NCBI RefSeq assembly: GCF_943734655.1
Contig: NC_071353.1
Span: 81,498,409-81,562,408, forward strand
Origin: Sabethes cyaneus
Taxonomy: Eukaryota; Arthropoda; Insecta; Diptera; Culicidae
Length of the DNA: 64,000 nucleotides
Direction: 5' to 3'
The notes below the pieces were generated by a model. It was not told where the DNA came from and made no database searches. It saw only the letters and a program-made list of their open reading frames with translations. Of this stretch, positions 13,848-23,998 are shown piece after piece. Made by a program: the position numbers and the translations under genes. How positions within the stretch are numbered: the first letter of the stretch is position 1; every line of letters begins with the position of its first letter.

Positions 13848-14259
13848 CGCAACGAATAACTTTTCAAAAGGACGTATTTAGAAACGAAATTATTTTTTAC
13901 TATATTTTAAAACTGCTTATTTGATCAAAATGGCGCCAAAGCAAAAGTTGTGGGAAATTAATTTCAGAAAAAAATTACTGAAAGAAAAAACATCGCAAAA
14001 CCATGATGAAAATTATAAAAGTTAATTTTCTCAAAATATTTCCTCCTATTTTCCTTAGTTTTTCAAAGGTAGCTTACATTATGCCCTAAAATCTGGTAAA
14101 GAGTTAGTTTGTAAAACTAACTAAAACGCAAAGTATCCGATAACCGTGAAACGACGTATTTGAACCAAATTTGATCAGTTTGTTCGTTTTATTTAGGTCA
14201 GAAAGCAAAAATCCTAAGATTGGTGCTGATTGGTCCTCCCCACGATTAATGGTAGTAAC
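13848..14259. other. No recognisable feature
   Basis: AT-rich intergenic sequence between family X copy 1 and a TTAA-flanked element; I see nothing I can name. Confidence 0.5.
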
Positions 14260-14994
14260 TTAAGGGGGGCCCTACTCTGGAAGACCGGAAAATAATAGAT
14301 TTTCATGAAAAAAAATTTCAGATGCTAGAATTATAGTTAAGTATTGAGGTATTTTGGTCATTGGTTATGGTATATTTGAAGATATATTTTGTATTTTTTT
14401 GGATACTAGAATAGTGATTATTGTGCTGGTGGCAGGTGGGCGCGTGAATGCCCTCTAGAAAATAGTTCCTTGCTGGCGGTACGTGCCGGGAACCAACGGA
14501 GTATCGTAGAACGGATTTCAAGGATGATTTTGAAGCTATAGGTTAATACCTAAATTGTTACTTAGCGGTTTTTGAAAATTCGAAAAATTACCAAAATGGT
14601 GGTATTTTTTCCAAAAGAAAGGTGTTTTTTCATCAAAAGTCGCCAACTAAAAGCTCATAAAAAATTGAAAAATTGAGATATCAAAAAACAGCTACGTATA
14701 AATCTAGATAATTCATTTTTACATGCTGAAAAAAATTTCAGCCAAATCGGTCCTCTAGATTCTGAGATACACGTACCGCCAGCTAAAGTAATTTGGTTTT
14801 GGGGAAAACGCTTTCAAAGTTTCGTACAGCAATGGACTTCGCTTGAGGTGACTCCACAATATTTACCGTAAGTTTTCAACGAGATCAGATACTATAAAAT
14901 CCTTTTGGCATGACATTTCTAAAGGTGTAAGCGTCTCGAAAATGCAAAACAATAAAATTCGATTCTTCCTACTTTCCAGAGTAGGGAGCCTTAA
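14260..14994. mobile_element. TTAA-flanked TIR element (non-autonomous)
   Basis: TTAA occurs on both sides (14260-14263 and 14991-14994). Inside, the ends are inverted: GGGGGGCCCTACTCTGGAA on the left and the complement of GGCTCCCTACTCTGGAAA on the right. The 727-bp interior is non-coding. TTAA duplication suggests piggyBac-type mobilisation. Confidence 0.75.
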
Positions 14995-15680
14995 AAGAAT
15001 GAAATGACCTGTATTGTCAAGCCTTTTTATTTTAATTTGCTTATAGATAAATATGGAAATATTAGGTTTAGCAAGAAACTATTTTCACAAATTCACATTC
15101 AAATTCCAATAAAAAATAATCGAGTCAAAAATTGGGGTTTCAGCGTTATAAGCTGGAAATGCAATAAAAAAATCGTGTGCAAAGTTTTGGAGCAGAATTG
15201 ATTATAAAGTGGTTTCTTTAAACAAATCATTATATTTCGCAATCAGTAAGTGATAGATAGTTACTACTTGCAACAAAGTTACTTAGTTTACTGTGTTCAA
15301 AAATTTTTACGAAGGCACTATATTTTTGGGCGAATTAAAACAAACAAAAATTTGTGTCACCCTACTAGGCGTATTCACGGTCACCCTAAAAGTGTAAGAA
15401 AAGGTGCTATATTTTATTAATAAACTGCTCCAAAGAAACACCCGTTGAAAAATTTCACATTTTTACGCTATTTACTATAATATTGCGTTTATGAGGTTTA
15501 GTCCCACTGATTTATATCAGTTATTATAGGGGGATTATAGCTATCTACTTGACGAAACTATCATTTAGCGAAACTGGTTGTCTTTTGACAGCGTGCGTCT
15601 TCATAATTTATAGAGGTTAATGGGATCATTAAAGTGACCAGAATTTTCAATCATTCTGATCGAAAATTGTTGCCATTTGG
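14995..15680. other. No recognisable feature
   Basis: AT-rich sequence with only short random frames. Confidence 0.5.
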
Positions 15681-16925
15681 TGTGGGGGTATTGTCACCCG
15701 CTCCAAAGGCAGCGTGCGACAGTGTTTAGTACCGCTGCCTTGGAATGGTTATTATCCCCCCAGACAGAAACAAATGCAACAATAATTTTGCCCTACTGTA
15801 CCTCAGTCCACCAACAGCACAACAGTACCGATATCCAAGCTGAAAACAATAAGCCACCGAACTCTCATGCCGCACCAGGCCGATCCACATTCTCGGAGTA
15901 ATAAAAAAACGGACTCTCGAAAAGGGGTAAAACATCGCATTCCAATCACAGCAGGGATGATCAGTAGCTATGCCACCCACACGCTCTCACTCGCTCTCTT
16001 ATCAGCGCCGTTATCCGATCGCAATAGATCAGAACCGATCGGACAGGTTGATCCCAGCACAGACGACTTCGGTGGGATTAACATTCTTGTGACCATTTGA
16101 GCGATAAGTTCGCTATTTTGATAGTGTTAACGGTGTACACGCATCGCCTATTGGTTCAAACCGAGTCAGTTTGACTAAGTGAAGGAAGCGGAGGAAAGAC
16201 TCTGTTCAGCTGCAGTGAGGCTGGGAATCGCCGGCCTGTGTGTGTTAGTGTCGTCAACAAGATTTGTACCAGCCTGCAGACGACCAGTATTCATCGTATT
16301 ACAAAGTCCATACATTCATTAGTTGGATCAAGCGACGCTAAGCTGCACGGGAGGATTATGAGCTCAGGCAGATGAGCATAATCATGGAGTAGCTTACCAA
16401 CGAGACAAATGGGATCGGTAAGCAAGCATTAGTCAGCCGAAGTGCTAGTTGCAATTTTAAAAGCCCCTTTCGATCCCATGTAGGCCTATTGTTCTTTGCC
16501 ACAAATACGCACGAATACTGATGATGGTACGTCAGCCATGTACCGTCGTAGGCCTGTTGTGCCCAGGGTGCACTTGCGGAAGGATTGGACGTCGAATGCA
16601 GCTCGGAGGCCAGCGCCAGGGGACACACAGAATACACAATCACATACTCCAACATTTAAACAGATAAGTAGAGTAGACTTAAGTGGCCATGAAGGAGGGA
16701 ACATGAATAAAATAGTTTAGAATTAGCCGTTCCTTTCGTTTCTTTTTGTAAAATTGATGCATTTCTTTTGTACACTGGTGGTTTCGTGAATAGTCTGTCG
16801 TAATACTTTTGCGCTGAATCGCGAACCTGTTTGCAGGCCGTCAAGGACGGGCCAGAATCTCCACTTCGTTTTGATCTATTGAATTTTTGTCTCATGCTCG
16901 CGGGAGCGTCCCTCCCCGTGTGACA
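15681..16925 (+). repeat. Putative 5' LTR of Ty3/gypsy element Z
   Basis: The right boundary is supported by TGTGACA directly followed (after AA) by a primer-binding site at 16928. An AATAAA occurs at about 16704. The left boundary, TGTGGGGGTATTGTC at 15681, is a guess from the TG...CA rule. No second LTR is in the window because the element is truncated at its 3' end. Confidence 0.5.
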
Positions 16926-16927
16926 AA

Positions 16928-16945
16928 TGGCGCCCAACGTAGATA
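16928..16945 (+). promoter_or_regulatory. Primer-binding site of element Z
   Basis: TGGCGCCCAACG is the classic start complementary to the 3' end of a tRNA-Lys-type primer in Ty3/gypsy-like elements. It sits 2 bp after the presumed LTR end and about 400 bp before the gag remnant. Confidence 0.7.
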
Positions 16946-17329
16946 AGTGTTTAGCGGATAAAAACTTGACAATATTCTCAACCAAACGTAATCATTTACT
17001 TTTGAAGAGGAATCACAATTTTAGGGGGAAAGTACGCTAATTCAAAAATATTAAACAAGTGAACAATTGATCATGGCTTGCTTATCAGTAGTTCTACTCA
17101 TCAATAGTATTCAAGGTATTTAGTGCGAAGGATAATAGGTCGAATCTCTAATGTCTGGAACAATACGGTAGTGTGCAAAAACAAAACAGTAGAACCGAAC
17201 AAAAGCAGTGAAGAAGGACAATACAAATAACAATACTATAGTGCACGGTGATTAAAACCAAATCATACCAAATCATAAATACTATAGTGAACAAAACCGA
17301 TAAAACAATAGAACGGCACAAAGGTAGTG

Positions 17330-17645
17330 ATGAAGGACAAGACGGAAGCAAAAGAAGAGGAAACAAAGAGTGACAAATCACCAGTAATGGACATTAAGAA
17401 AATGAGTGACAAGCAAAGAAGAAGATTAACAATATCGCCCACTTTTAGGGATCGTTTGAACACAGTTTTCGCTAAAAAAGTGATTGATGTAAAGGAGAGG
17501 GAAAATAACAAAAAAAAAACGGTAAAGAAGGAAACAAGAACAGGAAGGAAGAGGTGAATTTAATTCTGGCACCACCACCACCGCCGCCAAATCGAACCGT
17601 AAAAAATGTGATAGAATCGGTGGAATTAGCGGTGGAAGTTAAGTG
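17330..17645 (+). pseudogene. Element Z gag, N-terminal remnant
   Basis: ATG 17330 opens a very Lys/Glu-rich 75-codon frame that ends at 17557. The next segment, in another frame, encodes a proline run and an acidic tail (APPPPPPNRTV...). It precedes the gag core and is probably its N-terminal domain broken by small indels. It has no diagnostic motif of its own. Confidence 0.45.
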
Positions 17646-17665
17646 AATCGAAAGATGATAGACAA

Positions 17666-18526
17666 ATGGGTGCAATTCCAAAGAAGAAATGTACATTAGA
17701 AGTTAGAGGTGAAAATCGTATCATGGAAAATGTTGCACACCGTGAGGAATTCGTGAATTTAGAATACAAGCTGACTGATGATCCCATGCCGCCCGGTTTT
17801 GACATTCGTGATGATAATTACTTTGAAAATTGCTCGAATCCTTTATTTCATGGGATGTCGTGGAACACAGGTTCAAAACACAATTTACGGATTTCAAAGT
17901 GGCCAATAAGATACGCGGGTACCGATAATGGAATAGGGTTGAATCTGTTTTTGCGCCAAGTAGAGTTTTTTGCTGCTTCGGAAAAAATGAATAAGAGTGA
18001 GTTGTTTCAATCAGCGCATCAACTGCTGGTGGGTCCAGCCAGTGCCTGATTTGTGACGAAATGGCCCATAATTCGTCATCAAAATTGGGATTATTTTGTA
18101 CAAGCTTTGCGTAAGCAGTTTCTCCCTGGGAACATTGATAACTATGTCAAGGTGAGGTCAATGGCAATGTATCAAAGCAGAAACGAATCATTCTCCAACT
18201 TTTTAATGCGAATGGAGCAATTCTTTCTCTGTAGTACCAAACCGTTGAGTGAGGAAAACAAGTTCGAAATAATTTGGCATACAATGCGGCCGATATACAG
18301 GGACAGACTGGCGCTAGTAGATATCACCAATTTGCAGAAACTAGAAGAACTCTGTGAGCGCATTGATGCGAACAATGAGTCGCTAATGAATCGTTTCACG
18401 TTAGCTTTTGAAAACCGTAGAGTCATTGAAATTGATTTTTCCGCATCATTCATGCCTGAACAGAACCAACACCAGATAGAGTGTCCACCAAAGTTAGAAA
18501 ACCCAAATTCTAGGCAGAATGACTAG
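17666..18526 (+). pseudogene. Element Z Gag capsid core with in-frame stop
   Basis: Two consecutive stretches in one frame are separated by a TGA at 18047-18049. The sequence ISKWPIRYAGTDNGIGLNLF, FFAASEKMNKSELFQSAHQLL, then KWPIIRHQNWDYFVQALRKQF and MYQSRNESFSNFLMRMEQFF, is the capsid (retrotrans_gag-like) core of a Ty3/gypsy Gag. A TAG closes it at 18524. The stops show decay. Confidence 0.75.
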
Positions 18527-18928
18527 CAATCTGCCTACTCACAACATCGTTATTTTCGAAATAATCAAAACGCAAAGAACGATAATTACGCAAATAGCAG
18601 AGTAGGTCAAAAAACAGCAAGAAACGAACACCAACAGCATTATAGTAAACCGCCCTTTAGAAATCCTCCGCAGAATAATAATAGCAGAGACTCACACATC
18701 AACTTACCAGATTCGTGGAGAAATATGTCTCGAGAAGACATAGCTAAATATTATCAAATTCCAGATAAAAGTGTGTGCCTCAATTGCCGTAGAAAAGGTC
18801 ATCATTTTTCCAATTGCTTTCTTCGTAGACAAGTTTTTTGCTACAGCTGTGGCCTACCAGATTTTCATTACGAGGAATGTCCCTTCTGTGAAGAAAAAAA
18901 CAGGAACAGGGAAAATTCGAAGGGGTAA
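18527..18928 (+). pseudogene. Element Z Gag nucleocapsid with two zinc knuckles
   Basis: An Asn/Gln/Arg-rich linker continues past the TAG and is followed by two zinc knuckles, CLNCRRKGHHFSNC and CYSCGLPDFHYEEC (the second with a slightly longer spacing). This is the RNA-binding end of Gag. The frame closes at 18928, just before the protease. Confidence 0.75.
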
Positions 18929-19175
18929 TTTTCCCAACCAATAAGAAACCCCCTGAAACTGATACAATTTGCGAGGACGATGAGAAAGAGTCAATCACTG
19001 AGAAAAACTTAGTTTTTGATCCATTCACCGAGAGTTTTTGCGATATTATTACGGTTTTAATCAATTTCACGGGCGATAATAGATATTACGTAAAATTTTC
19101 TATTCTTGGCCTGCAACTAAATGGCCTTCTAGATAGTGGAAGTCAAGTATCCCTAGTAGGAAGCGCTTTGGTAGT
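18929..19175 (+). pseudogene. Element Z protease, N-terminal half
   Basis: The segment GLQLNGLLDSGSQVSLVGS contains the aspartic protease active site DSGS. It is interrupted at TTAA 19176-19179. The complementary C-terminal half is found at 27742-27921, on the other side of an 8.6-kb TTAA-flanked insertion. Confidence 0.8.
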
Positions 19176-19370
19176 TTAACCGTTATGTGTGCAACAGGGT
19201 ACCCGGGTACCTTTTCAGTTTTAAAATAGTTATAACTCATTCAATTTAAAACATACGTCATTGAAATTTTGCGACATCGTAAAACTCGTTGATCTTAAGT
19301 AATTGAGGTTTTTTTGGTGCATATCCATAAAGGGGATTACCAATGAGAGGCACTTGAATTTTTTTATTAC

Positions 19371-20369
19371 GTAGGAGGGTGACAAGGGTACCCGGGTACC
19401 CATGATTTGCTATGTTTATAACTTTGGCTATCTTGAACCGATTTGGATGAAACCAGTGGCATTTGATTCGTACATTTATCTAGTTTTGATTAGACAAAGT
19501 ATTTGGCCATCAAATGACATGTAGTTCCCGGGAATCGGTAATTCCGGAGCAACGTTCGGTAAAACGTGGGAAGCCGCTTGTTTTGAAAGAATATCAGCTT
19601 TCAGCAAAGCTATTAGCTTTGAACTTGACATTGTGGACCCTTTTTTCATCTTATTATATAAATTGATGACTTTAGATCGCATTGGCCATTCCAGAATTGG
19701 GTTCCTGTAGGGTTATAGATGGCCAGTTGGGTGCCTAATCCATTATTAGGATTGGTTCAGCGGATCTTTTAGATATTTTGAACTGATATGGCCAGTTTAG
19801 TACTGATTAATAATTTCGGAACTGGTTCCAAATGTATAACGGATTGTTCTACGTTTTGAACTGTTCTGATAATGCTAATCATTATAATGAATCCTGCGGT
19901 ATGATCTGTGACCCCGTAGAAACCGTTTTCGAAATAACCAATCAAAATACATTGAAATGTAAAAAATATCACCTCCCGAACTAATTCCAAGAACTTTGAT
20001 ACCCATATTGCTAGGTTTTACTCCAATCCTAGACTGGCCACCCATGACCCCACAGGAACCTACTCCGGAATGGCCAACCTGATTCATCTCATTATATGAA
20101 ATAGTTCATTGTATGAATTTTTAGAGTTTTTATATCCGCATGACTGATTTTCCTGCAATACAAACAGTTCCCTACCTCACAGCGGACACTCTGTCGGAAT
20201 TCCGGATTTTCGGGCCCCGTAAATCTTTTAAAGGCCAAATGGCCACATAATTCAAAACTAGATAAATTAACGAATCAAATGACACCTATTTCATCAAAAT
20301 CGGTTTAAAATTGTTGATGTTATAACAATATCAATTTTGGGTACCCGGGTACCCTTGTCGCCCTGCTAA
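19371..20369. mobile_element. TIR element with GGGTACCCGGGTACCC ends
   Basis: The left end TAGGAGGGTGACAAGGG plus GGGTACCCGGGTACCC matches the complement of the right end (TAGCAGGGCGACAAGGG side). TA at both borders would be the target duplication. A third copy of the 16-bp palindrome (one base shorter) lies outside at 19197-19211. The interior is AT-rich and non-coding. Confidence 0.6.
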
Positions 20370-20391
20370 AGGTGTTTTTTTGTCGCACACA

Positions 20392-20520
20392 TAGGGTAAC
20401 CAACGTAATTTGGACCCCCTCAGCAGCTGTACATAATTTGGACACTTACAGCAAAATCAAATGCAAGTGTTCAAATTATGTACAGCTGCTGAGGGGGTCC
20501 AAAATAGGTTGGTTACCCTA
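20392..20520. mobile_element. Palindromic TA-target MITE, copy A
   Basis: TA borders (20392-20393, 20519-20520) enclose a 125-bp near-complete palindrome with about 55-bp inverted repeats starting GGGTAACCAACGTAATTTGG. A second copy at 20735 was hit by gypsy Y. It has no coding content. Confidence 0.85.
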
Positions 20521-20810
20521 TTGTGCATTTACCTGATCGATGGATTCCGAGGGGAGTTCAGGTACTGTTTCAAACGTTCCAAAGGTAAAAAATGACTAAA
20601 TTGGCAACACAGTTCGTAATGTTTTATCGCCATAACTGGCAACACAGGCTCGTTGCGTTTCTGTCGCAACCTTGATCGTGACTTTGTGTTAATCATACAA
20701 AAGTATTAAAAAAATTGTTTTCGAATACGAACGTTAGGGTAACCAACCTATTTTGGACCCCATCAACAGCTGTACATAATTTGGACACTTGCATTTGATT
20801 TTGCTGTAAG

Positions 20811-21056
20811 TGTGGTGGACGCTCATGATTGAAATGGTTCAGCGCGACGCGGATCGTTTATGCTGTATAAGCGTAAACGGACTGTACCGCGTCGAACGGT
20901 GACAATTATACGCTGACACAGCGCATAGCGTAAAACGTACGACACATAGCATAGGAAGAAATATTTCAGTACAATATAGTCGAGAACGACACGTTACGAG
21001 GACCACATCTAGTATTCTTACTCCAAACCGAACCGCCATATCCCAAGAATATTGCA
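20811..21056 (+). repeat. 5' LTR of gypsy Y
   Basis: Starts TGTGGTGGACGC and ends AGAATATTGCA, matching 26935-27180 base for base as far as I can see. It is followed directly by TGGCGATCCTCGCC, the presumed primer-binding site. Confidence 0.9.
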
Positions 21057-21074
21057 TGGCGATCCTCGCCAGTA
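21057..21074 (+). promoter_or_regulatory. Primer-binding site of gypsy Y
   Basis: TGGCGATCCTCGCCAGTA follows the LTR with no gap, beginning with the TGG expected for pairing to a tRNA CCA end. The tRNA is not identified. Confidence 0.6.
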
Positions 21075-21295
21075 TGCAGTGAAAGCGAGTTTCGATACGG
21101 TTAAATTTTCTGATTCACGCGTTGGAGATGCCCAAGTTAAAAAAAGTGGTCGAGTTTTGTTCCGGAAGTTATAGTTTCAGAAATTGTGCAATGAAAAACG
21201 TCCTTGTTGGTTGCAAAGCGAAAAAGCACGCTTCGAACAGTGTTCTGGAAGAGACCACGTAATACGTGAATCGTAGAGTGAAAAAAAAAATTACA

Positions 21296-21508
21296 ATGGG
21301 ATGGTTTAGTGCGGATGAAATCATCGCACCGGCCGCATCAAATAGCGTCATTGAAAAGAACCATACCGCACAAACAATTGCACTGTGCGTGATAGCAGCG
21401 TTGGCTGTAGGATACATTGTAGTGCGGATAGTAGCAAAACTGCACCGCCAACAGACAGAAAGTGTCGCCCAAAGAGCTATTAGTATGGCAAATTTGCCAA
21501 ACGTGTAA
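21296..21508 (+). CDS. Small membrane protein ORF in gypsy Y leader
   Basis: ATG 21296 opens a 70-codon frame before gag. The product begins MGWFSADE (glycine at position 2, a possible N-myristoylation context). It then has one hydrophobic segment, TIALCVIAALAVGYIVVRIV (about residues 26-45), and a basic C-terminal side with KLHRQQ. A single-pass membrane or membrane-associated peptide is predicted. I know of comparable small frames in the leaders of some Drosophila mdg1/412-type elements, but their function is unknown. An A10 run lies just upstream. The GTG at 21266 is in frame but the ATG is the better start. Confidence 0.6.
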   Translation: MGWFSADEIIAPAASNSVIEKNHTAQTIALCVIAALAVGYIVVRIVAKLHRQQTESVAQRAISMANLPNV

Positions 21509-21944
21509 GAAACTACCAAATGTTGTGATTCAAAATAAAAACAATTAAAACAATAAACAATTGCTTTAAAAAACAAACGTATAAAAAAAAGTTTAGTGCT
21601 GTCCCAAGTAGCTTCCACGTTGCATTCGTACATCGACATACATTCTACGGATAAAAGTGCTGATTCAGTTGTACAACCGGAAATGATTTCAATCAACCAG
21701 ACGATGACTGCGAGAGAAAATTTCGTTCGATGATTCCAGCTTCGGATGGATGGAAAACTTCACACTAGCGAGATATGGGAAATTTCGGCTGCTGCGCGGA
21801 AAAAATGTCAAATGTGATGACCATAGAACATCTCAAATATAACCAGAGAAATAATTGGGAAGTATCCATTAGTTAAAAAAGAAGAATATAAATTACTTTA
21901 CAAGAAAAAAAAATTTTTTTTAGGCACATGGACAATTTATTTAG
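21509..21944. other. Gypsy Y leader, non-coding
   Basis: AT-rich leader between the small ORF and gag. A tract of A and T runs (21901-21921) directly precedes the gag start. No other frame is seen. Confidence 0.5.
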
Positions 21945-23234
21945 ATGGACAATTTCTTTAAAGCGGGAGATTTGTTAAGGAAGCTCCATGAAAATTTAAA
22001 AAAGAAAGCAAATTACAAAAAGACAACAAAGGTAAGAAAAATTAATGAAATAAAAAACCTGTTAGGAAAACTAAAAGAGGCAGTGAATAGGAGTAAAGGG
22101 ACCGAAACAAAAACACAACTTTAGAGGAGATATTTAAAATTAAAAACGGTAGCTAGACATTGCATCGAATTACTGCAGGCGGAACCGCTCGAGGAAACAG
22201 CTTTCGAAATAGAAGAAGCAGAAACCGAAGGAAGCCAAGAAGAACTAGAAGATTCCTCGGAAGAAGAGGAATACGAAAGTTCAAATTTTGGTAGTACTTC
22301 AGAATCGGAGTATAGTAAAACGAACATGAATGCGAAATTAGATTTGGGGATTGCCCTAAAATTAATAGACAAATATGATGGTACGCCATCCACACTTTCA
22401 ACATTTATCGAGACGTTGGAACTTTTAAAAATATATTCTCCCAGTGTTCCAGAGAGCGATATTTTAACCTTCGCAAAAACAAGGTTGACTGGCCCAGCAC
22501 ATGGGATTATAAACAAAGCGGAAACGATACAACAGGCAACAGCAATTTTGAAACAAAAATTTGCTGTACGACTAACACCAAAAGCAGTCGAGAAGGAGAT
22601 GCAATCCTTAAAACAAGGTAGACTCACGATAGCTGAATTTGGTGAGAAAATGGAAGACCTTGCGGGAAAACTTGCGGCAGCGCATGTTTCCCAAGGCACG
22701 TTTCAAGACGAGGCGGCGGCTGCAAATATCGTGCAATCGACAGCCGTAAATGCTTTTACCGATGGTCTGGCAGATGCCCAGACATCTTTTTTTGTTAAAG
22801 CTAGAAACCCGTCGGGTCTGGCTAACGCAATTTCGGATGCACTCGAGGTTGCGCCAACAACAGGCACAGCAAATGAAAGTGCATTGTGGTTTTCTTTCCA
22901 ACAAGGAAGCCGTAGTAATAGGGGATACTGGCGTGGCAGAGGCCGCGGAAATTTTCGAGGAAGAAATGATTATGGAAGTAATAACCGTTCCTATGGTAGA
23001 TACCGTGGAGGTTATCGAAACAACAATTATTATAACAACAACAACAACAATAATAACAATAACAATCGAAACAATAATACTCGATATCCCAACCGTGGTA
23101 GAAGTAACCACCGACCAGCAAATGTTAACCTAGCTGACCGAGTAGACGAAAACTCCCAACAACAACAAGATCAAAATCATCCTCAAACTCAAAGTAGACA
23201 CGAGGATGCAAATTTGATTGATTTATTTCGTTGA
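21945..23234 (+). CDS. gag: Gypsy Y Gag, with an in-frame TAG
   Basis: ATG 21945 starts a Lys-rich segment (MDNFFKAGDLL...) that reaches TAG at 22122-22124. The same frame continues through an acidic Glu/Ser stretch into ATG 22326 and the 302-residue capsid-like region (LDLGIALKLIDKYDGTPSTL). The C-terminal third is Arg/Gly-rich (RGRGRGNFRGRN, YGRYRGGYRN) with an Asn run and no CCHC knuckle, so RNA binding is probably by the basic RGG tail. Either the TAG is a nonsense mutation, is read through, or translation starts at 22326. It overlaps the protease frame by 17 nt. Confidence 0.75.
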
Positions 23235-23997
23235 ATTGGATCGATCAAGGCTTGTTAAATCTCCAAGGACTAAATTGAGGGTATTTAATACCGATATAAA
23301 TTTCATAATAGATAGTGGAGCTTCCTGCTGTTTATTGGATGAGAAATATTTACCTGATAACATACACATAAATACAAAAGATATAATAACTATTAGGGGT
23401 ATCAATGGATCAACGAAATCGTTGGGCTCAGTTGATACCATATTAACTTTCAAAAATAATAATTTTAGTGTAAGATTTAATGTAGTGCCTCAGCTACCCA
23501 GCGGTGTAGCGGGATTACTGGGCACAGACTTTTTATTTACTTATAAGGGTAAAATAGATTTTACTACTCTTACCTTAACCTTAAATATTGCCAATAATGG
23601 AAATAATATGTGCAGCATACCATTTGGGGAACATGACCAATCTACCTGCATTATACCGGCTCGTACTGAGGTGGTAAGGTACGTTGATACCGGTGTGACG
23701 GGTACTTGTGTGGTACTACAACAAGAAATAGTGCCACATGTTTTCATAGCAAATTCAATATCAGTTCCAAAAGAAGGGAAATTACCCGTAAGAATTATTA
23801 ATATAGCAAATAAGGAAATTTGCATTGAAACAAAAAATATTGAAACAAGGGATCTAAGGGATTACAATGTGGTAGGAAAAATTAAACTGCCAAAATGCGA
23901 TACTAATAGAGCAAGTAAACTTTTAAATGAGTTGAACTTGAAACATTTGACAAAACAAGATCAGGCAGAGATGCAGAGGCTATGCAAAATACGCTGA
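23218..23997 (+). CDS. pol: Gypsy Y protease region
   Basis: The frame carries the retropepsin site FIIDSGASCCLLD (DSGA) at about residues 28-40 and the second conserved block GLLGTDFLF. It overlaps the end of gag in a different frame, so expression would need a +1 (or -2) ribosomal frameshift if intact. It ends at TGA 23995-23997, where the next frame begins only 1 nt later. A one-base deletion near the AAAA at 23986 would explain the break. Confidence 0.75.
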   Translation: MIYFVELDRSRLVKSPRTKLRVFNTDINFIIDSGASCCLLDEKYLPDNIHINTKDIITIRGINGSTKSLGSVDTILTFKNNNFSVRFNVVPQLPSGVAGLLGTDFLFTYKGKIDFTTLTLTLNIANNGNNMCSIPFGEHDQSTCIIPARTEVVRYVDTGVTGTCVVLQQEIVPHVFIANSISVPKEGKLPVRIINIANKEICIETKNIETRDLRDYNVVGKIKLPKCDTNRASKLLNELNLKHLTKQDQAEMQRLCKIR

Positions 23998-23998
23998 T

